A DNA stretch of 64,000 bases, taken from contig CAZVPI010000014.1 of assembly GCA_964628035.1 (NCBI GenBank), positions 1 through 64,000 of the forward strand, given 5' to 3'. The DNA comes from UBA2199 sp964628035. GTDB lineage: Bacteria > Acidobacteriota > Aminicenantia > UBA2199. A model generated the notes under the pieces. It ran no database searches, had not been told where the DNA came from, and saw only the letters and a list, made by a program, of their open reading frames with translations. This document shows positions 25,529 through 33,962 of this stretch, piece after piece (the stretch's first letter is position 1; each line of letters starts with the position of its first letter). The position numbers were made by a program, and so were the translations under genes.

Positions 25529-26986
25529 TTAGAATGTCTTGAAGAAGCCCAGACCGAGCAGGAACTTGCCCGGCAGTTCCTTCTGCGGCTCCCGGCAGAT
25601 GTCCTTTTTCCAGCCCACGTACGGCCGCCATTCGACCGCCCGGCCGCCGGCGGCCAGCAGGCGCAGGTCGAGGCGCAGGCGGTCGCCGCGGGCCTCGACC
25701 CTGGCCTCAGCGGCCAGTTTCACGGCCCGCCCCTGCCAGACCTGCAGGCCGAGCCGGCCCTGCGCCTCCAGGCCGTGCTTGAAGTCGCAGCCGGCCGTCA
25801 CTTCATAGCGCAGGCCGCTGTCCAGCGCGTCGAAATCGGGCTGGTTGCGCAGGGCCAGGCCGGCGAACAGGCTGGCCAGGAAGGGACGGTCGTCGTCGAC
25901 CGGCAGGTCGAGCCGGTAACGGACCCTCCAGGCGGCGAAAAGCGACCGGGCGACGCGGAGCTCGTAATCGAGGCCGATGTCGTAGAGCATCTTCCAGGGC
26001 CAGAACTGGGCGAAGAACGAGTCGCCGTTGAGGATCGGGGCCTCGAAGCCTACATCGAGGGCGATGCGGCGCTCGGGACGGCGGAAGAACTCCATCTTGA
26101 ACCCGCCCTCGACCTCCAGCTTGAGGCGCTCGTCGAAGGGCGAGGCGCCGACCAGGACCTTCAGCGACTCGAGGAAGGAGTCGTGGTTGGCGCCGGAGCG
26201 CAGGCGGGCGCCGATGAAGGAGGCGGCATCCATCTCGTAACGCCGGGCGTTGCGGAAAAAAAGCTCCAGGTTGGGACTCAGGGCCAGGGAGAAGCCGGCC
26301 TCATGATACAGGCGGCGGAAGTCGACCAGTTTGAACTCGGCCTCCAGGGAAAGCTCGGGGATCAGGACGCCGCGCCATTGGCCGCCGGCGGTCGCCAGGC
26401 TGCGGTAGCCGGCGCTGCCGCCGACGAAGGGCCCTGCGCCCAGGACCAGGGTGAAGCCATCCCGCTCCAGGACGGCCCGGCCCAGGAGCTCGTTCAGGTT
26501 CCAGACATAGGGGGTTTCTCGGGCCGCGCTGTGGCGGCAGAAGTGGTTCAGCCTCAGCTCCAGGTTGAACCCAGGACCCAGCCGCCGCCGAGCCCCGGCG
26601 TTCACCCAGTAATCGATCGCCCCCTGCAGGCGGCCGTTCATCAGCGAGTGGTACTGCACCTCGGCGAAAAGCCCGGCATGGCGCGAAACGGGGAAATCAA
26701 AGCGGAAGCGCGGGCGGTAATAGCGCCGCTCCAGCGAGTCGAGGCCGTACTCGACGACCAGCAGCGCCTTGCTTTCCTCACGGATCCTTTCCCCGGCTCG
26801 AGCCGCCGCCGGCAGCAGACACAGGGCGGAGAGGAGCAGCGGCAGAATACGATGACGATGGGGACGGTCTTGGGAAATTTGGAAATTTCCTTCTGTTCGC
26901 CGAACAAGCGAGTGGCCTTCAATGGCCTTTCCCGATCTCTCTGGCCTATGCCCTCCCTTGATCGCTTCCAATAGACTCCTTGTCAC
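25529..26986 (-). CDS. Outer-membrane beta-barrel-like protein, uncertain start
   Basis: An unrecognised 485-residue frame. From RHRILPLLLSALCLLPAAARAGE onward it has a signal-peptide core followed by many amphipathic strands (for example YYRPRFRFDFPV, LLVVEYGLDSLE) and ends in Phe (LLGLGFFKTF), consistent with an outer-membrane barrel. The annotated GTG start is the longest choice. The first 40 residues run through a GACGGTC-type repeat (26851-26889), and the start lies 10 nt past a terminator, so the true start may be a rare codon nearer the signal sequence, or the native start was lost. Confidence 0.6.
   Translation of the reverse strand: MTRSLLEAIKGGHRPERSGKAIEGHSLVRRTEGNFQISQDRPHRHRILPLLLSALCLLPAAARAGERIREESKALLVVEYGLDSLERRYYRPRFRFDFPVSRHAGLFAEVQYHSLMNGRLQGAIDYWVNAGARRRLGPGFNLELRLNHFCRHSAARETPYVWNLNELLGRAVLERDGFTLVLGAGPFVGGSAGYRSLATAGGQWRGVLIPELSLEAEFKLVDFRRLYHEAGFSLALSPNLELFFRNARRYEMDAASFIGARLRSGANHDSFLESLKVLVGASPFDERLKLEVEGGFKMEFFRRPERRIALDVGFEAPILNGDSFFAQFWPWKMLYDIGLDYELRVARSLFAAWRVRYRLDLPVDDDRPFLASLFAGLALRNQPDFDALDSGLRYEVTAGCDFKHGLEAQGRLGLQVWQGRAVKLAAEARVEARGDRLRLDLRLLAAGGRAVEWRPYVGWKKDICREPQKELPGKFLLGLGFFKTF
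26851..26889. repeat. GGGACGGTC-type dispersed repeat, overlapping a gene start
   Basis: GGGGACGGTCTTGGGAAATTTGGAAATTTCC, related to the elements at 46570 and 57909. Here it forms the 5' end of the reading frame of the barrel protein on the minus strand. Confidence 0.6.
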
Positions 26987-26996
26987 TGGCCGATGT

Positions 26997-27023
26997 AAAA
27001 AAGGGCGGCCCCAAAGACCGCCC
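26997..27023 (-). terminator. Rho-independent terminator of the M3 peptidase gene
   Basis: On the minus strand GGGCGG, 9-nt loop, CCGCCC, then TTTTTT. It begins 23 nt after the peptidase stop codon. Confidence 0.8.
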
Positions 27024-27045
27024 TCGCCGGTTCCATCGTTCCGGT

Positions 27046-29142
27046 TTACAGCAATCCCCTCTTTTTCAACAACGGCTCGATCCTCGGCTCGCGGCCGCGG
27101 AAGCGCTTGTAGAGGACCATGGCATCCTCGATCCCCAGCCGCGCCAGGATGTTGCGCCGGAACGACTCGGCCGTGCGCCGGTCGAACAGCGAGGTTTCCT
27201 GGAAGGCCTCGAAGGCGTCGCAGTCGAGCTGCTCCGACCAGATGTAGCTGTAGTAACCCGCCTCGTAGCCGCCGTGGATATGGGTGAAGTAGGTCGATTT
27301 CCAGCGCGGCAGGATCTCGGGCATCAGGCCCAGGCCGTCCATGACCCTCTTCTCGAACAGGGTCACGTTGACGTTGCGCGCGTCGGCCAGCGTATGCCAG
27401 GCCAGGTCCAGGAAGCAGGAGGCCAGGAACTCCACCGTCTCGAAACCCTGGTTGAACAGGGAGCTCTTGCGGATCTTGGCCACCAGCTCCTCGGGGATGA
27501 CCGCACCGGTCTGGTAGTGGCGGGCGTAGAGCTTGAGCATCTCGGGCTCGAGCACCCAGTGCTCCATCATCTGCGACGGCAGCTCCACCGAATCCTGGGG
27601 CGCGAAATTGGAGCGATAGCGGCTGTCGGTGAACAGGGTGTTCAGGGCGTGGCCGAACTCGTGGAAGGAGGTGCTCACCTCGTCGAGGCTCAGCAGCGAC
27701 GGCGTGCCGGCCGTCGGCTTGGTGAAGTTGCCGACCAGGGTGGCGAAGGGGACGACGCGCCTGCCGTCCCGGTAGAACGTGCCGCGGAAGGCGCCCGACC
27801 AGGCGCCGCCCTGCTTGTTGTCGCGCGGGAAGAAGTCCATGTACAGGATGCCCAGCAGCGAGCCGTCGCGGTCATGGACCTCGGCCACGCGCACGTCGGG
27901 GTGATAGACCGGGATGTCCTTGCGCTCGACGAAGCGCAGCCCCCAGAGCTTTTCGGCCAGGGTGAACATGCCCTGCTGGACGTTCTCCAGCTTGAAGTAG
28001 GGGCGCAGCGCCGAGTCGTCGAGGTCGTACTTGGCCTTGCGCAGCTTCTCGGCGTAGTACCACCAGTCCCAGGGCTGCAGCCGGAAGCCGCCGCCCTCCT
28101 GGTCGATGATCCCCTGCATCTCGTCGCGCTCGGCCTGGGCCCGGGCCAGCGCCGGCGTCCAGAGCTGCCGCAGGAAGGCGTCGACCCGCGCCGGGGTGCC
28201 GGCCATGCGCGGCTCAATGTAGTAGTCGGCTGGCGTGGCGTAGCCCAGCAGGTGGGCGCGTTCCTGGCGCAGCACCATCAGCCTCTGCAGCACGGCCTTG
28301 TTGTCCTTGTCGTTGTCACGGTCGCCGCGCATGAAGAAGCAGGCGAAGAGCGCCTGGCGCAGGTCGCGCCGCGGCGAGTACTGCAGGAAGGGGATCCAGG
28401 AGGTCTTCTGGGCGGTGAAGGCCCACTTGCCCTCCTGGCCCAGCGCCTTGGCCGTCACGGCCGCCTCGGCGACGACGCCGTCAGGCAGTCCGGCCAAGTC
28501 CTCCGGCTTGTCCAGGACGATGAACGAGGAATTGGTCTCGGACAGGACGTTGTCGCTGAACTTGAGCGCCAGCAGCGAGTGCTCCTTGTTGATCTCGCGC
28601 AGGCGCTCCTTCTGCCTGGCGTCGAGCAGGGCGCCGCCGCGCACGAAGCCCTTGTAGGTGTTCTCCAGCAGGTAGCGCTGGACGCCGTCGAGCTTCAGCC
28701 GGGCGCGGCGGTCGTAGACGGCCTTGACGCGGGCGAAGAGCTTGTCGTTGAGGCTGATGTTGTCCTGGTGCGCCGAAAGCAGCGGCGCCAGCTCGCTGGC
28801 CAGGTCCTGCATTTCCTGGCTCGTGGCCGCGCTCAGGAGCGAGTAAAAGATGTTGCTCACCTCGCCCAGCATCTGCCCCGAGAGGTCGAGGGCCACGAGG
28901 GTGTTTTCGAACGTCGGCGGCCTGGGATTGGCGACGATGGCGTCGATCTCCGCCTGTTGGCGCTTCATCGCCTCCAGCAGGGCCGGCTTGTAGTGGGCCA
29001 GCTCGATGCGGTCGAAAGGCGGCGTCTCGAAAGGTGTGCCGAAAGGCTTGAAGAATGGGTTGTCCTCGGCGGCCAGGGGCAGGCACGCGGCTGCCAGCAG
29101 CAGCACCGGGGTCAGGGCGTACAGGATACCATGCTTTTTCAC
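27046..29142 (-). CDS. Secreted M3A metallopeptidase (Dcp/oligopeptidase A type)
   Basis: A 698-residue zinc peptidase with a signal peptide (MKKHGILYALTPVLLLAAACLPLAA). The zinc motif HEFGH is at about 493-497 (VSTSFHEFGHALNTL), followed by the family's downstream Glu region (LPSQMMEHWVLEPE) and the HIHGGYEAGYYSYIWSE motif that binds substrate and is typical of Dcp. It should cleave dipeptides from short peptides or cut oligopeptides in the periplasm. The signal sequence holds a Cys (AAACLPL), so lipidation is possible. AAGGAGG lies before the ATG, with a TATAAT on the minus strand at 29181-29186. Confidence 0.92.
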   Translation of the reverse strand: MKKHGILYALTPVLLLAAACLPLAAEDNPFFKPFGTPFETPPFDRIELAHYKPALLEAMKRQQAEIDAIVANPRPPTFENTLVALDLSGQMLGEVSNIFYSLLSAATSQEMQDLASELAPLLSAHQDNISLNDKLFARVKAVYDRRARLKLDGVQRYLLENTYKGFVRGGALLDARQKERLREINKEHSLLALKFSDNVLSETNSSFIVLDKPEDLAGLPDGVVAEAAVTAKALGQEGKWAFTAQKTSWIPFLQYSPRRDLRQALFACFFMRGDRDNDKDNKAVLQRLMVLRQERAHLLGYATPADYYIEPRMAGTPARVDAFLRQLWTPALARAQAERDEMQGIIDQEGGGFRLQPWDWWYYAEKLRKAKYDLDDSALRPYFKLENVQQGMFTLAEKLWGLRFVERKDIPVYHPDVRVAEVHDRDGSLLGILYMDFFPRDNKQGGAWSGAFRGTFYRDGRRVVPFATLVGNFTKPTAGTPSLLSLDEVSTSFHEFGHALNTLFTDSRYRSNFAPQDSVELPSQMMEHWVLEPEMLKLYARHYQTGAVIPEELVAKIRKSSLFNQGFETVEFLASCFLDLAWHTLADARNVNVTLFEKRVMDGLGLMPEILPRWKSTYFTHIHGGYEAGYYSYIWSEQLDCDAFEAFQETSLFDRRTAESFRRNILARLGIEDAMVLYKRFRGREPRIEPLLKKRGLL

Positions 29143-29180
29143 TTTGCGAATCCTCCTTGCCGGATAATCGAAGCGCTTTC

Positions 29181-29186
29181 ATTATA
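29181..29186 (-). promoter_or_regulatory. -10 element TATAAT of the M3 peptidase gene
   Basis: A perfect TATAAT on the minus strand, 38 nt before the start codon, with an AAGGAGG site between. The -35 is weak. Confidence 0.45.
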
Positions 29187-29264
29187 CCCGCAGGCGGGAG
29201 CCCGCGCCAGTGGGCCTCAGGAAGATTGCTGGACAAGGCCAGATGGGGGGTGCGGTCCCGCCGC

Positions 29265-29294
29265 TTGACAGCCGGGGCTCTCCCGGCGGATAAT
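29265..29294 (+). promoter_or_regulatory. Promoter of the flavodoxin-like gene pair
   Basis: TTGACA (29265-29270), 18-nt spacer, GATAAT (29289-29294), then GGAGGTGCG before the ATG at 29323. Confidence 0.6.
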
Positions 29295-29322
29295 GCAATC
29301 CTGAACGGCTCGCGGAGGTGCG

Positions 29323-29907
29323 ATGCAAGCAGTGTTTTTGAAGGGAACCCCGCCCGCCGGCCGCGACCCGATGTGCAACCGGGCGGCGGCCGCGGTCACG
29401 GCGGTGTTGCGCAAGCGCGGCTGGGAGACCAAGTCCTTCGCCCTGGCCAGCCTGGACATCCGCCCCTGCCGCGGCTGCTTCTCCTGCTGGCTCAAAACGC
29501 CGGGGCGCTGCGTCATCCAGGATGATGAGGAGCCCATCCTGCGCGCCGCCGCGGGCTGCGAGCGCTTCATCTGGCTGACGCCGATCACCTTCGGCGGCTA
29601 CTCTCCCGAGCTGAAAAAGGCCCTTGACCGCATCATTCCTCTTCTGTTGCCGTTCTTCACCCGCGTGCGGGGCGAGACCCATCACCCGCTGCGCTACCCG
29701 CCAATGCGGCGGCGGCTGCTGGTCGTGGGCACAGGGCGCGAGGAGGACGACGAGGGCGAGGCGGCGTTCCGGCTGCTGGCCGGGCGCAACGCCCTGAACA
29801 TGGGCGACGCCGAAGCGGCGACGGCCGTGTTTCGCGGCGATGTCCCCCTGGTGGAGATGGAACGGCGGCTGGGCGCCGAGCCCTTCTTCGCCGAGGCGGC
29901 CCGATGA
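29323..29907 (+). CDS. Flavodoxin-like NAD(P)H-dependent oxidoreductase
   Basis: A 194-residue protein of the NADPH-dependent FMN reductase/flavodoxin fold. An N-terminal VFLKGTPPAGRD phosphate loop is followed by the CRGCFSCW motif (about 46-53) typical of iron-sulfur flavoprotein-like reductases, then WLTPITFGGYSPELKKALDR. It probably binds FMN; the Cys pair may be redox active. It overlaps the next gene by 4 nt (ATGA), and the two proteins may work together. Confidence 0.8.
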   Translation: MQAVFLKGTPPAGRDPMCNRAAAAVTAVLRKRGWETKSFALASLDIRPCRGCFSCWLKTPGRCVIQDDEEPILRAAAGCERFIWLTPITFGGYSPELKKALDRIIPLLLPFFTRVRGETHHPLRYPPMRRRLLVVGTGREEDDEGEAAFRLLAGRNALNMGDAEAATAVFRGDVPLVEMERRLGAEPFFAEAAR

Positions 29908-30608
29908 GCGGCCGCAAGGTGCTGCTGCTGGTCGCCAGCCCGCGCGGGCAGGCCAGCGTATCGAGCCGCATCGGCGACCACCTGCTGGCCCTCCTGGAGA
30001 AGCGCGGCATGGCGATCAAGACGCTGATGCTGCTCCCGGCCCTGGACGATGACAGACGGCTGAACGAACTGCTGGCCGCGATCGACCAGTGCTCGCTGCT
30101 GCTGGTCGCGTTTCCCCTCTATGTCGACCAGCTGCCGGCGCCGCTCGTCGACCTGTTGCGCCAGGTGGCCGACCGCCGCCAAGGGCGCAACGGCGAGCGC
30201 AACGAGCCCCGGCAGTCGCTGGCCGCCCTGGTCCAGTGCGGCTTTCCCGAGACCCTTCATTGCCGGACCGCCGCCGACATCGTGCGCCTCTTCGCGGCTC
30301 AATCGGGTTTCCGCTTCCTGGGCTGCCTGGCCTTCGGCATGGGCGGCGCCGTGGACCGCCGCCGCCCCCTGTCCGAAGCCGGCCCTGTCGTCCGCCACCA
30401 GCTCCGCGCCCTGAACGAGGCGGCCGCCCGCCTGGCCGAGAACCGGGAGATTCCCGCCGAGGTCATCGGCCGCATGGGCCGGGCGATGATGCCGCGCTGG
30501 TTCTACAACCTGGCCGCAGGCTGGGGATGGAAGCGGCAGGCCAAGACGTTCGGCACCTCGGGCCGCCTGCGAGACATGCCGTACGCCGGAGAGCCGCGCG
30601 GAGGCTAA
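29904..30608 (+). CDS. Flavodoxin-fold oxidoreductase-like protein
   Basis: A 234-residue partner of the preceding protein. It begins KVLLLVASPRGQASVSSRIGDHLL, a flavodoxin-type phosphate loop, then LLLVAFPLYVDQLPAPLVDLL, the usual second FMN-contact region. The Cys motif of the neighbour is absent. The C-terminal 60 residues are basic and aromatic. The gene ends tail to tail with the 30605 gene, with overlapping stops (CTAA). Confidence 0.72.
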   Translation: MSGRKVLLLVASPRGQASVSSRIGDHLLALLEKRGMAIKTLMLLPALDDDRRLNELLAAIDQCSLLLVAFPLYVDQLPAPLVDLLRQVADRRQGRNGERNEPRQSLAALVQCGFPETLHCRTAADIVRLFAAQSGFRFLGCLAFGMGGAVDRRRPLSEAGPVVRHQLRALNEAAARLAENREIPAEVIGRMGRAMMPRWFYNLAAGWGWKRQAKTFGTSGRLRDMPYAGEPRGG

Positions 30609-32557
30609 ATCCCCGGCCCGCTCACCTGCACGCCCAGGTCTCGCGATTCGTCGCCCAGCCCCATGCGCTCCAGGTTGAAGGTGGGGCGCACGCGGAATTC
30701 CAGGAACCCTTCGCCGGCTCCAGCAAGCCGCAGGCGGAACGACCTGTTCGACCGGAAGACGAACGTGCTCAGCAGTTTCCCCCGCCAATAGACATCCACG
30801 ACCTGCCGCTGACCCGGCAGGCGCGGCAGGGGGGCGCCGCAGAACAGGCGGTAGACGCCGTCCCCTTCGTCCGTGTACACATAGAGGCCCGCTTTGCCGC
30901 CGGTCCAGCGGAAGGAGCGGCCGGCATTCGCCTCGCGGTAGGAGAAGCCATAATCGTAGGCCGTGCCGGCCTGCCGCGCCAGGGTACGGGGATGGAGATC
31001 CCGGACATGCACGGCGTTCATGGCCGAGAAAAGGAAGAGGACAGCCGCCGCCCAGGCGCGGCCGCCTGGCGGTTTCGGCGCCGGCGGCCAGGCGGCGGAG
31101 GCGGTTACGATCCAGAACAGCAGCAGGGCCTCGGGAAACCAGAAAAAATTGTTGAACAGCAGGGCCACAGCCATCGCCGCAAGCAGGGCGCGGGGCGTGC
31201 CGGCCCCCAGCCCGCGCAGCAGCGCCGCCAGGAAGAGCAGGAAGACCAGTCCGCCCGCCAGGCCGGTCTCGGTGAAAAAAAGCAGGTACTGGTTCAGGGG
31301 CAGATCGAGCCAATGGTCTTCGCCGTGCCGCAGGTGCTTCAGGTGGAAATAGAAGTTGCCGGCGCCGACACCGCTTGCGGGAAAGCGCAGGACCATGCCG
31401 GCGCCGTCGCGCAGCATGGCCAACCGGCCGTTGCTGATGCGGTCGATGGCCTGGAAGCGGTCGCCGGCCGAGGGCAGGCGGGCCGCCTGGACCAGCGAAT
31501 CCCACAGGCGCCGCCCCAGGGTTCCGCCCCCGACCAGCAGCGCCGCGGCCAGCAGCAGCGCGACGACGGCCTTGGCCCTGAGGCCGGGCCGGCGCCAGGC
31601 GAAAAAGCGCAGCAGAGCCGCCAGCACGAACAGGAAGGCCGTGCGGCAGCCGGAAACGGAGACCGCGGCCAGGGCTACGGCGAGAAAGGCGAAACCGGCT
31701 CCGCGGCCGGATAGGAGTCGCGTGAAACGGGGCCTGCCTCCGGCCCTCGTGCCCGTTGGCCCGGATCCGTCCGCCCGCCCCATCAGGTCCAGCGCCTGCC
31801 AGAGGAACATGGCGCCCGCGAAGAAGCCGAAGGCGTTGAAGTCGGAGAAACCTCCGTTCAGCTGCTTCATCCTGATGCCCCACCAGCTTTGGGCCAGGAA
31901 GTCGGGATCAATCCACTTCTGCGCCAGGGCCAGCAGGAAGGAGAGTACGAATCCCGCCTTGAGCGGGACGAAGGCGTCAGCTCCGCCAAGGCGCCAGCGC
32001 CGGAGCAGGACGGCCGCCCAAGGGGCCAGGGAGAACAGCGCCAGGGTGATGGCCGGGAAGACGACGGCAAAGGAGACCCGGTCCATGCTGGGAGCCACCG
32101 GCGTGTCGCGAAGCAGGGCCAACGCCGGCAGGCCCAGGTTCGACCAGCGCAGGAAAACGAAGGCCGCCGAGATCCAGAGCAGGCCCAGAAAAAGCCGGTA
32201 GGGGCCGCGGCCGGGAAAGCCGGCCGCCAGCGGCTCCCTCCTGCCCAGGGCAGCGAGGAGCATGCCCGCCAGCTGGAAGAGGGAGACGCCCAGGTAATTG
32301 AAGGGAACCCCCTTCAGGACAAGGTCGGGCGTCGCATTGACCAGGGGCAGCAGGAAAAGGAACAGCTGCAGCGCCCGGCGGCCGTCCCACAGGTAGGTGG
32401 CGCATCCCAGGGCCAGGGAGAGGAGAGGCAGGAGCGGCGCGCCCAGGTGGAAGGCGGCGGCGTAGAACAGCAGCGCCGCGGCGGCCAGGGCAAGGACGGC
32501 GAGCAGCAGGTCGGGGCGCGCTTCCCCGCTGCTGCCCGCCGGCGGCTCAGTAGGCAT
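30605..32557 (-). CDS. O-antigen-ligase-like polytopic membrane protein
   Basis: A 650-residue protein with about 11-13 hydrophobic segments in the first 490 residues. A periplasmic loop contains HWLDLPLNQYLLFFTETGLAGG, resembling the Wzy_C region of O-antigen ligases and polymerases. The last 150 residues form a soluble domain (RSFRWTGGKAGLYVY onward). It is downstream of the glycosylphosphotransferase and glycosyltransferase genes, so it probably polymerises or ligates the polysaccharide. Start ATG at 32557 overlaps the previous gene by 11 nt. Confidence 0.75.
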   Translation of the reverse strand: MPTEPPAGSSGEARPDLLLAVLALAAAALLFYAAAFHLGAPLLPLLSLALGCATYLWDGRRALQLFLFLLPLVNATPDLVLKGVPFNYLGVSLFQLAGMLLAALGRREPLAAGFPGRGPYRLFLGLLWISAAFVFLRWSNLGLPALALLRDTPVAPSMDRVSFAVVFPAITLALFSLAPWAAVLLRRWRLGGADAFVPLKAGFVLSFLLALAQKWIDPDFLAQSWWGIRMKQLNGGFSDFNAFGFFAGAMFLWQALDLMGRADGSGPTGTRAGGRPRFTRLLSGRGAGFAFLAVALAAVSVSGCRTAFLFVLAALLRFFAWRRPGLRAKAVVALLLAAALLVGGGTLGRRLWDSLVQAARLPSAGDRFQAIDRISNGRLAMLRDGAGMVLRFPASGVGAGNFYFHLKHLRHGEDHWLDLPLNQYLLFFTETGLAGGLVFLLFLAALLRGLGAGTPRALLAAMAVALLFNNFFWFPEALLLFWIVTASAAWPPAPKPPGGRAWAAAVLFLFSAMNAVHVRDLHPRTLARQAGTAYDYGFSYREANAGRSFRWTGGKAGLYVYTDEGDGVYRLFCGAPLPRLPGQRQVVDVYWRGKLLSTFVFRSNRSFRLRLAGAGEGFLEFRVRPTFNLERMGLGDESRDLGVQVSGPGI

Positions 32558-33962
32558 GGGGATCGCCCCTGAGCATGACCCAAAGCGAGCGCCAGATGAT
32601 CTTCAGGTCAAGCCAGAACGACCAGTTCTCGATGTACCAGATGTCAGCCTCGACCCGCTTGCGCAGCAGCTCCGGGTTGCGGGTCTCGCCGCGCAGGCCG
32701 TTGACCTGGGCCCAGCCGGTGATGCCGGGCTTGATCAGGTGGCGCATCTGGTAATGCTGGATGGAGTCCTTCGCCTCCAGGTTCATCGGCGTGGGGTGCG
32801 GGCGGGGGCCGACGACCGACATCTCGCCCTTCAGCACGTTGAGGAATTGCGGCAGCTCGTCCAGGTTGTTGCGGCGCAGGAAGCGTCCGAGGCGGGTGAT
32901 GCGCGGATCGCCGATCTTCGCCTGCTGATAGCGCCCCTTCTCGTCCACATCCCTGCTCTCCCAGACCATCGAGCGGAACTTGTAGCATTCGATGCGCTTG
33001 TTCTTGATCCCCCAGCGCTCCTGCTTGAAGAACACGGGCCCCGGCGACGAGCGCTTGATCAGCAGGGCCAGCAGCGGCCAGAGCCAGGTGAACACGGCCA
33101 GGAACAGGAAAGCGGAAAAGGCCAGGTCGAAAAGGCGCTTGGCGATGCGGCGCCCGATCCCCTCCAGGGGATGGGCGCGCAGGGTGATGACCGGGAACAG
33201 CCCGAAGCGGGAAACGCTGTAACACGTGCTCAGATGGCGGAAATAATCGGGAATGATGCGCACGCGCACCGGGTGATTTTCGCACAGGCCGACCACCCGG
33301 TCCACCAGGGCGTTCTCGCCGTTGGGCAGGATGATGACCACCTCGTCGATGGAGTTGTTCTCCAGCAGCCGGGGAAGATCGCCGATCGCGCCGAGCCGCT
33401 CGCAGGCGAGCCCATCCCCCGGCTTATCCGCGACATGGCCGACCACGCGCAGGCCCATGTGGGGATTCTCGGCCAGGGTGGCGCAGAATTTCCCCGCGTT
33501 GTTCCCGTTGCCGACGACGAGGATGCGGCAGTGGTGATGGCCGTTCTTCAGGTAGCGCCGGAGCATGAGCCGCAGCGCCGCCCGCCAGAGGGCGAGGGCG
33601 ACGAGCAGCAGGACGCCGTAGACGAAAACGAAAAAGCGCGAAAGGACCTGCGACTTGACGGCGAAAAGGACCATGACGGCCAGGAAGAGATGGAGCAGGA
33701 CGCTGCCCGCCAGCATGGAGATCTCGGCGGCGGCCGTGCGGATGCGGAACTCGTCGTACAGGCCGGAAACGCGGGCTCCGAAGTTCCAGAACATGCACAG
33801 CAGGATCAGCAGCAGCCACTCCCTGGCGCTGAGGGCCAGGAACGCCCCGGGCAGGCCGGCGTGGTCCTTGGCCAGGAAGAGGGCCGCCAGGTACGCGGCG
33901 ATCAGCAGAAGAAGGTCGCCGGCATTCCTAAGAATCTTCCTGTCCCTGCTTTTTCCGTGCAT
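32547..33962 (-). CDS. Polyprenyl glycosylphosphotransferase (exopolysaccharide initiation)
   Basis: A 471-residue WcaJ/WbaP-type enzyme that places the first sugar phosphate on undecaprenyl phosphate. Four N-terminal hydrophobic segments precede a Rossmann-like part (ILVVGNGNNAGKF, about 148-160). The C-terminal catalytic domain starts at KRLFDLAFSAFLFL and holds FKQERWGIKNKRIECYKFRSM, the DELPQFLNVLKGEMSVVGPRP signature and KPGITGWAQVNGLRG. It overlaps the glycosyltransferase gene by 35 nt. Confidence 0.92.
   Translation of the reverse strand: MHGKSRDRKILRNAGDLLLLIAAYLAALFLAKDHAGLPGAFLALSAREWLLLILLCMFWNFGARVSGLYDEFRIRTAAAEISMLAGSVLLHLFLAVMVLFAVKSQVLSRFFVFVYGVLLLVALALWRAALRLMLRRYLKNGHHHCRILVVGNGNNAGKFCATLAENPHMGLRVVGHVADKPGDGLACERLGAIGDLPRLLENNSIDEVVIILPNGENALVDRVVGLCENHPVRVRIIPDYFRHLSTCYSVSRFGLFPVITLRAHPLEGIGRRIAKRLFDLAFSAFLFLAVFTWLWPLLALLIKRSSPGPVFFKQERWGIKNKRIECYKFRSMVWESRDVDEKGRYQQAKIGDPRITRLGRFLRRNNLDELPQFLNVLKGEMSVVGPRPHPTPMNLEAKDSIQHYQMRHLIKPGITGWAQVNGLRGETRNPELLRKRVEADIWYIENWSFWLDLKIIWRSLWVMLRGDPHAY

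Noticed and set aside
26980..29268. 762-codon plus-strand frame opposite the M3 peptidase
   Set aside because: Composition is typical of an antisense shadow (repeated Gln/Val/Glu/Ala), while the minus strand encodes a peptidase with HEFGH and a signal peptide.
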